Source: Pseudomonadota bacterium
Lineage (GTDB): Bacteria; Pseudomonadota; Alphaproteobacteria; Reyranellales; Reyranellaceae
Assembly (NCBI GenBank): GCA_023436825.1
Contig: JAEZHS010000408.1
Coordinates: 1 to 8,087, forward strand
Reading direction: 5' to 3'
DNA: 8,087 nucleotides
The position numbers were made by a program, and so were the translations under genes. Below the pieces are notes generated by a model. It was not told where the DNA came from and did no database searches. It worked only from the letters and a program-made list of their open reading frames with translations. Shown one piece after another: positions 1 through 7,004 of the stretch. Within the stretch, counting starts at the first letter, position 1, and each line of letters starts with the position of its first letter.

Positions 1-817
1 CGATGGCGCCGCCGAACGGCCAGTTGGTCTGCTGGGTGAACTGGTTGTAGATCAGGGGCGCCATCATCTTGAACAGCGGCCCGCCCAGCAGGAAGGGCGT
101 GGCGTAGGCGTTCATCGCCAGGATGAAGGTGAGGATGGTGCCGGCCAGGATGCCGGGCAGCGCCAGCGGCCACAGCACGCGCCGGAACATGGTGGCGGGC
201 GGCGCGCCCAGGCTGAAGGCCGCCTCCTCGACCGAGCGGTCGATACCCTCGATCACGCTCTGAAGGCTCAGCACCATGAACGGCAGGTTGACGGCGATGA
301 TGCCGATGATCACCGCCTTCTCGGTGAACATGATCTCGAACGGCTGGTCGATCAGGCCGAGGCCCATGAGGCTCGCATTGACGAACCCCTTGTTGCCGAA
401 CACGACCATCCAGCCGGCTGCGCGCACCGAATTGCCGACGAACAGGGGCAGGACGATCGAGATGATCAGCAGGTTCTTGAAGCGGCTCTGCGTGCGCGCC
501 ACGACGTAGGCCAGCGGAAAGCCGAGCACGAGGCAGACCGCGGTCACCAGCACGGCGATGCGGACCGTCGTCCAGAGGATCGTCGTGTAGTAAGGGTCGG
601 TGAAGAACTTGACGTAGTTGGCGATCGTGACCGCCTCGACCATCATCTTCCGGGCCGGCACGAACTCGTTCAGGCTGTAGCGGAACAGGATTACGAGCGG
701 CGCCAGAAGCGCGATCGCGACGAATACCGTCGCCGGCGTCAACAACGCGGCGGCTGTGAGGCCCTCGCCCCGTCGCTTCCCGACGACGGGGCCATGTGCG
801 ATCGCGGTGTCGGTCAT
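1..817 (-). CDS. ABC transporter permease, PotB-like (3' end cut by window)
   Basis: This is an inner-membrane permease subunit of a polyamine-type (spermidine/putrescine-like) ABC importer. The reading frame stays open from the ATG at 817 to the window edge, giving 272 residues, so only the C-terminus is missing. Hydrophobic stretches lie near residues 24-46, 84-105, 116-130, 168-186 and 222-245. The cytoplasmic EAA loop that docks on the ATPase starts near residue 198 (EEAAFSLGAPPATMFRRV), with the expected Gly six residues after the E. The start lies 11 bases after the stop of the binding-protein gene. No good Shine-Dalgarno is visible, so translation is probably coupled. An N-terminal extension of about 20 polar residues precedes the first membrane segment. 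It is the partner of the permease at 2970-3797, forming the usual heterodimer. The transported solute cannot be read from this subunit. Confidence 0.93.
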   Translation of the reverse strand, partial: MTDTAIAHGPVVGKRRGEGLTAAALLTPATVFVAIALLAPLVILFRYSLNEFVPARKMMVEAVTIANYVKFFTDPYYTTILWTTVRIAVLVTAVCLVLGFPLAYVVARTQSRFKNLLIISIVLPLFVGNSVRAAGWMVVFGNKGFVNASLMGLGLIDQPFEIMFTEKAVIIGIIAVNLPFMVLSLQSVIEGIDRSVEEAAFSLGAPPATMFRRVLWPLALPGILAGTILTFILAMNAYATPFLLGGPLFKMMAPLIYNQFTQQTNWPFGGAI

Positions 818-828
818 GCGGTCGGCTG

Positions 829-1869
829 TCAGCCCTTGAAGGACTTGTTCCACCAGTCCTGGAAGGCGACGTCGTTCTTGGACATGTAGGCGTAGTCGAG
901 GTCGACCAGCCGCTTCTGCTCCTCGGGCGTGAAGCCGATGCGCTTCTGCACGTCGTCGGGCACCTTGGCGTTGGTGACCGTCGGGTTGTAGCCCATGTCG
1001 ACCGCGAAGAGCTCCTGCGCCGAGGGCGCCATCATGGCGTCGAGCCAGGCATAGGCGCCTTCCTTGTTGGGCGCGTTCTTCGGCATGACGAAGCCCGAGA
1101 CGTACATCGGCACGCCTTCCTTGGGCGCCACGGTCTGCACCTTGATGCCGGCATTCTGCCACTGCACAGCGCGCGCTTTCCACATGATGCCGCAGGCGAT
1201 CTCGCCGGTCTTGAGCGCCTGGGCGAAGGCCTCGTTGGAGGGATAGATGCGCGCGCCGGCCTTGCGGCAGGCCATCAGCCGCTCCTTGCCGGGCTCGAAG
1301 TTGCTGACCGAGCCGCCCGACGCCAGCGCGGCAGCCACCATGTTGTATTGGCGCTGGATGTCGATGATGCCGAGCTTGTTGCCGTGCTTGGGATCGAGCG
1401 TGTCGGCGAAGCCCTCGGGTGCGGCCATCATGTCGGGATTGTAGAGCACGACCTTGCCCGAATAGATGTGGCCGATGCCGTAGGGATACTTCATCGCCGG
1501 GATCAGGTTCTTGGCATTGGGCATCTTCGAGTAGTCGAGCTTCTCGACTAGGCCCTGCTCGTTGAGGTCGTACATGTCATTGGCCGAGAAGCCCTGCACG
1601 TCCGACGTACCGCGGCGCAACGTCCGCTCGGCCATCATCTTGGCCTTGCGCGGGTCGGCGTTCTCCTCGGCGTTCACGCATTCCCACTTGGCGGGCGCAA
1701 GCAGCGGCGTGTTGATGTTCTTGGTGAGCAGGCGCGAGTAGTCGCCGCCCCAGGTGCCGATGACGATGCGCTTGTTGTCCTGCGCGCCGACCGGGAGGGC
1801 CATACCTGTTGCCAGGGCGGCTGCGCCGCCGAGCGCGGTACGGCGGCTGATCATGAAGCTCTTCGACAT
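829..1869 (-). CDS. ABC transporter periplasmic substrate-binding protein (polyamine-type, PotD-like)
   Basis: This 346-residue extracellular solute-binding protein captures the substrate in the periplasm and delivers it to the two permeases. The N-terminus MSKSFMISRRTALGGAAALA has a twin-arginine pair (R9-R10) followed by a hydrophobic run and an Ala-rich stretch ending near GAQ (28-30). This suggests Tat or Tat-like export with cleavage around residue 29. The mature part opens with a beta strand, IVIGTWGGDYSRLL, typical of PotD/iron-type binding proteins. The later YGIGHIYSGKVVLYNP region also fits this class. The length is normal for the family. A perfect AGGAGG sits 5 bases before the ATG, the strongest ribosome site in the operon, in line with the molar excess of binding protein such systems need. 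The gene lies between the ATPase and the second permease. Ligand identity is unknown; polyamine, peptide and betaine-like ligands are all possible. Confidence 0.92.
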   Translation of the reverse strand: MSKSFMISRRTALGGAAALATGMALPVGAQDNKRIVIGTWGGDYSRLLTKNINTPLLAPAKWECVNAEENADPRKAKMMAERTLRRGTSDVQGFSANDMYDLNEQGLVEKLDYSKMPNAKNLIPAMKYPYGIGHIYSGKVVLYNPDMMAAPEGFADTLDPKHGNKLGIIDIQRQYNMVAAALASGGSVSNFEPGKERLMACRKAGARIYPSNEAFAQALKTGEIACGIMWKARAVQWQNAGIKVQTVAPKEGVPMYVSGFVMPKNAPNKEGAYAWLDAMMAPSAQELFAVDMGYNPTVTNAKVPDDVQKRIGFTPEEQKRLVDLDYAYMSKNDVAFQDWWNKSFKG

Positions 1870-1874
1870 TGTTG

Positions 1875-1880
1875 CCTCCT
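1875..1880 (-). promoter_or_regulatory. Strong Shine-Dalgarno of the binding-protein gene
   Basis: On the minus strand AGGAGG precedes the ATG at 1869 by 5 bases, inside the 36-base gap after the ATPase gene. It fixes the start and is clearly stronger than the sites of the permease and ATPase genes, which suggests extra translation of the binding protein within the operon. Confidence 0.8.
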
Positions 1881-1905
1881 GTTGTTGGCTCCGTTCTCCC
1901 CGGAA

Positions 1906-2970
1906 CTACTCCCTGAAAACCTGACCGGCCGACGCCGGCCAGCCGACATGGACGGGCTGGCCGACCTCCGGCACGAAGGCGCCGTCGCGATTGGCGATCT
2001 GGGCGACCAGCCGGTCGCTCGGCGACAGGCGCACATGGATGTCGATCAGCGCGCCGAGATAGGAGACGAATTCCACCGTGCCGGGCAGGCTGTTGTCGAG
2101 TCCGGTGCTGGCGCCCCCTACGCTGCTGGGGCCGACCGCCACCCGTTCGGGCCGGACCGACAGCACGGCGCGGCCTGTACCCTCCCCGGTGCAGGCAATG
2201 GCGAGGCCGCCGTCCGTGCGGAAGCGCCCGGCCGCCTCGAGCGTGCCGTCGAGAAAAGTGCTGCGGCCGACGAAACCCGCGACGAAGCGGTCGGCCGGCC
2301 GCTCGTAGAGGTCGCGCTGGCTGCCGACCTGGCGCACCGAGCCCTCGTTCATGACCACCAGCCGGTCGGCCATGGTCAGCGCCTCTTCCTGGTCGTGGGT
2401 CACCATCACGGTGGTGAGGCCCATCTTGCGCTGCAGCTCGCGGATCTCGACCCGGACCTCCTGGCGCAGCTTGGCGTCGAGGTTGCTGAGCGGCGCGTCG
2501 AGCAGCAGCACGTCGGGGTGGATGGCGAGCGCACGCGCCAGCGCCACGCGCTGCTGCTGGCCGCCCGACAGCTGGCGCGGCAGGCGGCCGCCGTAGCCCC
2601 CAAGCCGCACCAGCGCCAGGGTCTCCTCGACACGCCGCGCGATGTCGGCCTTCGGCATCTTCCGCATCTCCAGCCCGAACGCCACGTTCTCGGCCACGGT
2701 TAGGTGCGGGAACAGCGCGTAGTTCTGGAACACCATGCCGGCGTTGCGCTTCCAGGGCGGCAGCAAGGTCACGTCGGTGCCGGCGAGCTTCACGTGGCCG
2801 GCGGTCGGTTCGATGAAGCCCGCCACCATGCGCAGGGTGGTGGTCTTGCCGCAGCCCGACGGGCCCAGCAGGACCAGGAACTCGCCGTCCTTGATGCTGA
2901 GCGAGACGTCGCGCACGGCGTGGAAGTCGCCGTAGCGCTTGGCCAGGCCAATGATGTCGACCTGGGCCAT
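1906..2970 (-). CDS. ABC transporter ATP-binding protein, PotA/MalK-type, with Ala at the catalytic Glu position
   Basis: This 354-residue cytoplasmic ATPase should drive the importer. The nucleotide-binding domain shows Walker A GPSGCGKTT (36-44), Q-loop Gln82 in FQNYALFPH, signature LSGGQQQR (134-141), Walker B VLLLD (154-158), D-loop SNLD (162-165) and switch His192 in VTHDQEEAL. A C-terminal TOBE-like regulatory region follows (about 235-354, with SVRPERV). This is the usual layout and length for PotA/MalK relatives. The oddity is residue 159: the sequence reads LLLDAPLSNLD where the family has LLLDEPLSNLD, so the general-base glutamate is alanine (codon GCG, 2494-2496). All other motifs are intact. 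The start at 2970 was chosen because it overlaps the upstream permease stop as TGATG and the protein then begins at the normal domain edge; an extension to 3078 would run through permease sequence. No Shine-Dalgarno is visible, so translational coupling is likely. Confidence 0.95.
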   Translation of the reverse strand: MAQVDIIGLAKRYGDFHAVRDVSLSIKDGEFLVLLGPSGCGKTTTLRMVAGFIEPTAGHVKLAGTDVTLLPPWKRNAGMVFQNYALFPHLTVAENVAFGLEMRKMPKADIARRVEETLALVRLGGYGGRLPRQLSGGQQQRVALARALAIHPDVLLLDAPLSNLDAKLRQEVRVEIRELQRKMGLTTVMVTHDQEEALTMADRLVVMNEGSVRQVGSQRDLYERPADRFVAGFVGRSTFLDGTLEAAGRFRTDGGLAIACTGEGTGRAVLSVRPERVAVGPSSVGGASTGLDNSLPGTVEFVSYLGALIDIHVRLSPSDRLVAQIANRDGAFVPEVGQPVHVGWPASAGQVFRE

Positions 2971-3797
2971 CAGACCACGCGCGCCAGCTTGACGTATCGA
3001 TCGGTGATCAGCATCGCGATGCCGATCAGCAAGATCTGCACCACAGAGACCGCCGCGATCGTCGGGTCGATTTTCCATTCCAGGTACTGGAGAACGACGA
3101 TGGGCAGGGTGGTGCGGCCCGGGCCGACCAGGAACAGGCTCATCTCGAGATTGCCGAAGGAGGTCACGAAGCCGAACAGGGCGCCCGCGACGATGCCGGG
3201 CCGGATGGCGGGCAGGGTGATGCGCCAGAAGGTGACAAAGGCGTTGGCGCCGAGGTTCTGGGCGGCCTCCTCGATGCTGCGGTCGACGCCGGCCAGGCTC
3301 GCAGTGACCAGCCGCACCACCCAGGGGATGATGATCACGGTATGGCCCGCCACCAGCGCGTAGAAAGTGCCGAGCACGTCGACGTCGAGGGCTTTCTCGG
3401 CCTCGACCTGGAAGACGTACATCGCCGTGCCCAGCACGACGCCCGGCACGATGATCGGCATCAGCAGCAGCTGCGACAGTGGCATGTGGAAGGGGAAGCG
3501 GTGGCGCACGACCGCCAGCGCCGCCGGCACGCCCAGCGCCAGGCCGAAGAAGGTCGCCAGCACGCCGACCTGGAAGCTCATGCGGAAACCTTCGACGAAC
3601 TTCGGCTGGTCGAGGATGGCCGCGAACCAGCGCACGCTGTAGCCCTCGGGCGGGAAGGAGGGGATCTCCTGCCGGAAGAAGGCGAGCCAGGTGACGAAGA
3701 CCAGCGGTGTCAGGATGTAGCCCAGCGTGATCGTCGCCGCGCCGTTCAGCGCCCAGCGTCGCGCGCGCCGTCGGATGAGGGCGGCAGTGTCAGCCAT
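2970..3797 (-). CDS. ABC transporter permease, PotC-like
   Basis: This is a 275-residue inner-membrane permease, the second half of the importer channel. Hydrophobic segments lie near 20-41, 74-97, 108-129, 143-166, 200-215 and 246-265, which fits the six-helix type. The EAA coupling loop is at about 176-201 (EEAAQNLGANAFVTFWRI then LPAIRPGI). A basic N-terminus (RRRARR, 9-14) fits a cytoplasmic start. The ATG at 3797 is preferred because the next in-frame start upstream (3920) lies inside the amidohydrolase gene. That extension would translate the palindrome into an acidic, low-complexity leader unlike the family. No Shine-Dalgarno precedes 3797, but the ATG overlaps the stop of a 12-codon ORF as TGATG. 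Its own stop overlaps the ATPase start in the same way. Substrate specificity is not evident. Confidence 0.93.
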   Translation of the reverse strand: MADTAALIRRRARRWALNGAATITLGYILTPLVFVTWLAFFRQEIPSFPPEGYSVRWFAAILDQPKFVEGFRMSFQVGVLATFFGLALGVPAALAVVRHRFPFHMPLSQLLLMPIIVPGVVLGTAMYVFQVEAEKALDVDVLGTFYALVAGHTVIIIPWVVRLVTASLAGVDRSIEEAAQNLGANAFVTFWRITLPAIRPGIVAGALFGFVTSFGNLEMSLFLVGPGRTTLPIVVLQYLEWKIDPTIAAVSVVQILLIGIAMLITDRYVKLARVV

Positions 3798-3835
3798 CAG
3801 CGACCCACGCTCACGCTCATGGTCATCATCCTCAT
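3797..3835 (-). CDS. Possible 12-codon leader ORF coupled to the permease
   Basis: On the minus strand an ATG at 3835 opens a tiny ORF, MRMMTMSVSVGR, whose TGA overlaps the permease ATG as TGATG. It is preceded at close spacing by a purine-rich GGAGAGGA that would serve as a Shine-Dalgarno. Both that site and the ATG fall in the 3' arm of the palindrome at 3833-3866. The permease itself lacks a ribosome site, so reinitiation after this leader is a plausible way to translate it. This is an inference from layout. The peptide matches nothing I recognise, and the ORF could be accidental. Confidence 0.3.
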   Translation of the reverse strand: MRMMTMSVSVGR

Positions 3836-3866
3836 GTTCCTCTCCCCCAAGGGGGAGAGGAGCATG
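3833..3866. repeat. Palindromic intergenic element (16-base arms, AA/TT loop)
   Basis: The arms 3833-3848 and 3851-3866 are inverted copies of each other with a two-base loop. The only mispair is T3837 opposite G3862. The core is CCTCTCCCCC on the left and GGGGGAGAGG on the right. It sits between the second amidohydrolase (stop 3892) and the permease (start 3797). No run of T follows on the minus strand, so it is not a classical intrinsic terminator. C/G-rich palindromes of this kind are common dispersed intergenic repeats in alphaproteobacteria. It may stabilise the upstream transcript, attenuate expression, or mask the ribosome site in its 3' arm. Confidence 0.75.
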
Positions 3867-3891
3867 AAACGACAGGGCGAGATAGGGACAC

Positions 3892-5121
3892 TCACAGGGT
3901 GTTCTTGTGGAACCGGCCACCCTTCATGATGGCGGAGAGATGCGGGCCGCCGTCCTTGAACAGGCCGAGGTTCTTCAGCGGATCGCCGTCGACCACCAGC
4001 AGGTCGGCGAAGGCGCCCGGCTCGACGACGCCGAGCTTGCCCTCCTGGCGCACGACCTCGGCGCCGATCAGGGTGGCCGAGCGGATGACCTCGATCGCCG
4101 GCATCACCTGGCCGCGGATCTGGAACTCGACGGTCTGCTCGTCCTCCAGCGCGCCCAGAAGGTCGGAGCCGTAGGCCATGCGCACGCCGGCCTTGCGGCA
4201 GAGCTCCAGTTCCTTGAAGCCGTACTTCAGGACCTCGTCGTTCTTGTCGAGCATCTCCTTGGGCATGCCGAGCTCGGCGGCGCGCCGCTTCATGGCGTCG
4301 TAGGCGATCAGGTTGGGCACCATGTAGACTCCCTTCTGCGCCATCAGCTTGGCGGTCGGCGCGTCGACCAGGTTGCCGTGCTCGATGGTCCGCACGCCGC
4401 ACTTCACGGCACGGGTTATCGCTTCGGGCGTGTAGGCGTGGGTCAGCACGTAGCGGCCGAAGGCATGCGCCTCCTCGACCGCGGCGCGGATCTCCTCCTC
4501 TGTGAACTGCAGCGATTCCAGCGGATCGTAGGGCGAGGCGACGCCGCCCGAGACCATCAGCTTTACCTGGTCTGCGCCCTGGCGCATCTGCTCGCGCGCC
4601 GCCTTGCGCACCTCGTCGGGGCCGTCGGCGATGCAGCGGATGAACACCATGCCGTTGCAGCACAGGCAGGGCGGACCGATGTCGGTGCGCCGGTTGCGGT
4701 CATTGTGGCCGCCGGTCGGGCCGATCGAGCGGCAGGAGATGAACATGCGCGGGCCGGGGATCAGGCCCGAATCGACGGCGGTCTTGGTGCCCCAGTCGGC
4801 GCCGCCGGCGTCGCGCACGGTGGTGAAGCCGCGATCGAGCATGCGCTTCAGGCGGCCGGTCGAGCGCGCCATCATCAGGGTGAGCGGCACCGCCTCCATG
4901 CGGTTGATGTAGACCTCGCTGTGATGCGTGTGCACGTGGCAGTCGATCAGGCCCGGCATCAAGGTGCGCTTGCCGCAATCGATCACGTCGGCGTTCGGCG
5001 CCTTGATCGGCTTGGCGGACACTTCCTTGATGACGTCGCCCTCGACCAGCACTTCATAGCCGGCGCGGGCATCCTTCCAGCGGGGATCGAGCAGGCGCAG
5101 GTTCTTGAACAGAAACGACAT
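3892..5121 (-). CDS. Amidohydrolase, prolidase-like (cog1228 family), copy A
   Basis: This is a 409-residue metal-dependent amidohydrolase, probably cytoplasmic because no signal peptide is visible. It has an N-terminal beta-sandwich part, a TIM-barrel, and a C-terminal return strand (PGAFADLLVVDGDPL). The metal and catalytic residues are all present: HVH (H62, H64), carboxylated-Lys candidate K187 in QVKLMVSGG, H228 (THAYTP), H248 (IEHGN) and D320 (GSD). The motifs RGFTTVRDAGGADW, GGH and GGVASPYDP resemble the Sgx9260-type prolidases, which split L-Xaa-L-Pro dipeptides; this is from memory of the family. The start has GGAG 8 bases upstream. The gene lies 39 bases after paralogue copy B and upstream of the ABC importer, so it may process the imported solute. 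Imidazolonepropionase-like or other amide substrates remain possible. Confidence 0.9.
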   Translation of the reverse strand: MSFLFKNLRLLDPRWKDARAGYEVLVEGDVIKEVSAKPIKAPNADVIDCGKRTLMPGLIDCHVHTHHSEVYINRMEAVPLTLMMARSTGRLKRMLDRGFTTVRDAGGADWGTKTAVDSGLIPGPRMFISCRSIGPTGGHNDRNRRTDIGPPCLCCNGMVFIRCIADGPDEVRKAAREQMRQGADQVKLMVSGGVASPYDPLESLQFTEEEIRAAVEEAHAFGRYVLTHAYTPEAITRAVKCGVRTIEHGNLVDAPTAKLMAQKGVYMVPNLIAYDAMKRRAAELGMPKEMLDKNDEVLKYGFKELELCRKAGVRMAYGSDLLGALEDEQTVEFQIRGQVMPAIEVIRSATLIGAEVVRQEGKLGVVEPGAFADLLVVDGDPLKNLGLFKDGGPHLSAIMKGGRFHKNTL

Positions 5122-5160
5122 TCACTGATCTCCGAAAGTGGTGCGCGTCGACGTCGTGTC

Positions 5161-6399
5161 TCACTTCAACTCATTCTTATGGAACCGGCCGGCCTTCATG
5201 ATCACCGGCAGATGGGCGCCCTGGTCGAGGAACAGCTCTAGCTTCTTCAGCGGATTGCCGTCGACCACGATCAGGTCGGCGAAGGCGCCGGGTTCGACGA
5301 TGCCGAGCTTGCCTTCCTGGCGCAGGATCTCGGCGCCGATGGTGGTGGCCTGCCGGATGATCTCGATCGGCTTCAGCACCTCGGCGCGGAACATGAACTC
5401 GCGGCTCTGCTCGACCTGGAGCTGGCCCAAAAGGTCACTGCCGTAACCGACCTTCACGCCGGCCTCCTTGCAGATCTCGAGCGAGCGCAGTGCGCCCTCG
5501 AGCACGACGTCGTTCTTCTCGAGCTGGTCGGCCGTCATGCCGAACTGCGCGGCGCGCTCCTTCATGATGAAGTAGGTCACCAGGTTGGCCACCATGTAGC
5601 CGTCCTTGGACTTGAGCAGCTTGGCCGCTCTGGCGTTGATCAGGTTGCCGTGCTCGATGGTGCGCACGCCGTTGTTGACCGCCCGGGTAATGGCCTCGGG
5701 CGAGTAGGCATGGGCCAGCACGTAGCGGCCGAAGGCTTTCGCCTCGTCGGTCGCCGCGGCAATCTCGGCCTCGGAGAACTGCAGGGAATCCAGCGGATCG
5801 TAGGGCGAGGCGACGCCGCCCGAGCACATGATTTTCACCTGGTCCGCCCCCTGGCGCATCTGCTCGCGCACGGCCTTGCGCACCTGGTCCGGGCCGTCGG
5901 CGATGGCGAGGCTGTAGACCATGGCGTTGCAGCAGCCGCACGAGGCGGAAGCGTAGTCGGTGCGGCGGCGCGAATCGCTGTGGCCGCCGGGCGGGCCGAT
6001 GGCGCGCCCGGAGATGAACAGCCGCGGGCCCGGGATCAGGCCCGAATCGACTGCGGTCTTGATGCCCCAATCGGCGCCGCCTGTGTCGCGAACCGTCGTG
6101 AAGCCGCGATCGATCATGCCTTTCATCAGGTCGGCCGACTTTGCCGTGAGCAAGGTGAGCGGCATGGCTTCCAGGAGCCGGAAGTTCACCTCTACCAGGA
6201 AGACGTGGACGTGGCAGTCGATCAGGCCGGGCATCAGGGTGCGCTTGCCGCAATCGACGACCTGCGCCTTGCTCGCCTTGATCGGCTTGGACGACACCTC
6301 CTTGATCGTGTCGCCCTCGACCAGCACCTCGTAGCCGCCGCGCGCCTCGTTCCAGCGCGGGTCGAGAAGGTTCAGGTTCTTGAAAAGGTACTGCGGCAT
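5161..6399 (-). CDS. Amidohydrolase, prolidase-like (cog1228 family), copy B; first gene of the operon
   Basis: This is a 412-residue paralogue of copy A, colinear along its whole length; both begin with the pattern LFKNL.LLDPRW. Metal ligands are intact: H63 and H65 (HVH), K189 in QVKIMCSGG, H230 (AHAYSP), H250 (IEHGN) and D322 (GSD). It also carries a Cys cluster CGCC near 154-157 (copy A has CLCC), as in Sgx9260-type prolidases. The residues just after HVH differ: VFLVEV here against THHSEV in copy A. No signal peptide is visible, so the enzyme is likely cytoplasmic. The start at 6399 is supported by GGGGGAG six bases upstream and by alignment with copy A. A longer in-frame reading to 6891 would run antisense through the neighbouring P-loop gene and is rejected. 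It probably hydrolyses a Xaa-Pro-like amide; the exact substrate is uncertain. Confidence 0.9.
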   Translation of the reverse strand: MPQYLFKNLNLLDPRWNEARGGYEVLVEGDTIKEVSSKPIKASKAQVVDCGKRTLMPGLIDCHVHVFLVEVNFRLLEAMPLTLLTAKSADLMKGMIDRGFTTVRDTGGADWGIKTAVDSGLIPGPRLFISGRAIGPPGGHSDSRRRTDYASASCGCCNAMVYSLAIADGPDQVRKAVREQMRQGADQVKIMCSGGVASPYDPLDSLQFSEAEIAAATDEAKAFGRYVLAHAYSPEAITRAVNNGVRTIEHGNLINARAAKLLKSKDGYMVANLVTYFIMKERAAQFGMTADQLEKNDVVLEGALRSLEICKEAGVKVGYGSDLLGQLQVEQSREFMFRAEVLKPIEIIRQATTIGAEILRQEGKLGIVEPGAFADLIVVDGNPLKKLELFLDQGAHLPVIMKAGRFHKNELK

Positions 6400-6480
6400 C
6401 AACGCTCCCCCAACTTCGACGGCGCAGCCTACGATGGCCGCCGGCTTGGCGCTATAGTTTGCGCGAACTGGAGGGGTTAG
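6400..6480. promoter_or_regulatory. Divergent intergenic region with both 5' ribosome sites
   Basis: These 81 bases separate the operon (leftward) from the P-loop gene (rightward) and must hold the upstream control of at least one of them. A ribosome site GGGGGAG (6405-6411, minus strand) serves the amidohydrolase, and GGAGG (6470-6474, plus strand) serves the P-loop gene. A TATAGT (6453-6458) overlapping the palindrome CTATAG is a weak -10 candidate usable on either strand, but I see no matching -35 box and no clear operator. No regulator gene is present in the window. Confidence 0.4.
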
Positions 6481-7002
6481 GTGAGGCGCGTCGTCGTCAT
6501 CGGCACAACCGGGTCGGGCAAGAGCAGGCTGGCCGAGCGGCTGGCCGCGCAAACCGGCCTGCGCGTGATCGAGCTCGACGCGCTGTTCTGGGGCAGGGAC
6601 TGGCGGCCGGTGCCGCTGGAGCTGTTCCGCCACCGCGTCGAGTGCGAGACCCGGGATGACGGCTGGATCGTGGTCGGCAACTACAATCAGGTGCGCGACC
6701 TCGTCTGGCCGAACGCCGATACCCTGGTGTGGCTCGACCTGCCGCTCTCCCTGGTGATGTGGCGCCTGGTGCGCCGGACGGTGCAGCGCGCCGCCACCAA
6801 GGAGGAGCTGTGGGGCACCGGCAATCGTGAGAGCTTCCGCAATGCCTTCCTCAGCCGCCAGTCCATCCTGTTGTGGGCGCTCAAGACCCACCGCCGCAAT
6901 CGCCAGAAATACACCGCCGAGTTCGGTTCACTCGCAAAGGAGAAACGCGTGGTGCGCCTGCAGAACAAGCGCCAGGTCGAGCGCTTCGTGACGATGCATT
7001 GA
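6481..7002 (+). CDS. Small P-loop nucleotide-binding protein (adenylate kinase-like, FlaR/topology-modulation type)
   Basis: This 173-residue soluble protein carries Walker A GTTGSGKS at residues 8-15, directly after a beta strand (VVVI). An ELDALFW motif (31-37), GWIVVGNYNQVRDLVW (61-76) and a hydrophobic strand LVWLDLP (82-88) acting as the Walker B-like part follow. Basic lid-like residues (RLVRRTVQR, 95-103) and an Arg/Lys-rich C-terminus complete it. These features match the small proteins often labelled adenylate kinase or DNA topology modulation protein. Their biochemical role is poorly defined; a nucleotide or small-molecule kinase is plausible. It starts with GTG, six bases after GGAGG, and its length is normal for the family. 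It is divergent from the amidohydrolase/importer operon, and nothing in its sequence ties it to that pathway. Confidence 0.85.
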   Translation: MRRVVVIGTTGSGKSRLAERLAAQTGLRVIELDALFWGRDWRPVPLELFRHRVECETRDDGWIVVGNYNQVRDLVWPNADTLVWLDLPLSLVMWRLVRRTVQRAATKEELWGTGNRESFRNAFLSRQSILLWALKTHRRNRQKYTAEFGSLAKEKRVVRLQNKRQVERFVTMH

Positions 7003-7004
7003 AT

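Noticed and set aside
796..1551. Plus-strand open frame opposite the binding-protein gene
   Set aside because: Shadow frame with a biased His/Gly/Val/Arg/Leu composition and no family features; the minus-strand gene is clear.
2971..3078. N-terminal extension of the ATPase up to 3078
   Set aside because: It overlaps the 3' end of the permease gene and adds residues before the normal domain edge; the TGATG overlap at 2970 is a better start.
3833..3866. Palindrome as an intrinsic terminator
   Set aside because: There is no T-run after the hairpin on either strand, and transporter genes with no promoter of their own visible follow it, so full termination there is unlikely.
3798..3920. N-terminal extension of the permease up to 3920
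   Set aside because: It would translate the palindrome and the end of the amidohydrolase gene into an acidic, low-complexity leader not found in this family.
3907..5241. Long plus-strand open frame (444 codons) opposite amidohydrolase A
   Set aside because: It is antisense to a gene with intact catalytic motifs. Its translation is His/Ala/Asp/Arg-rich, typical of the shadow frame of a GC-rich gene, and it has no recognisable domain.
6400..6891. N-terminal extension of amidohydrolase B up to 6891
   Set aside because: It would run antisense through the P-loop gene. The start at 6399 has a strong ribosome site and matches the paralogue's N-terminus.
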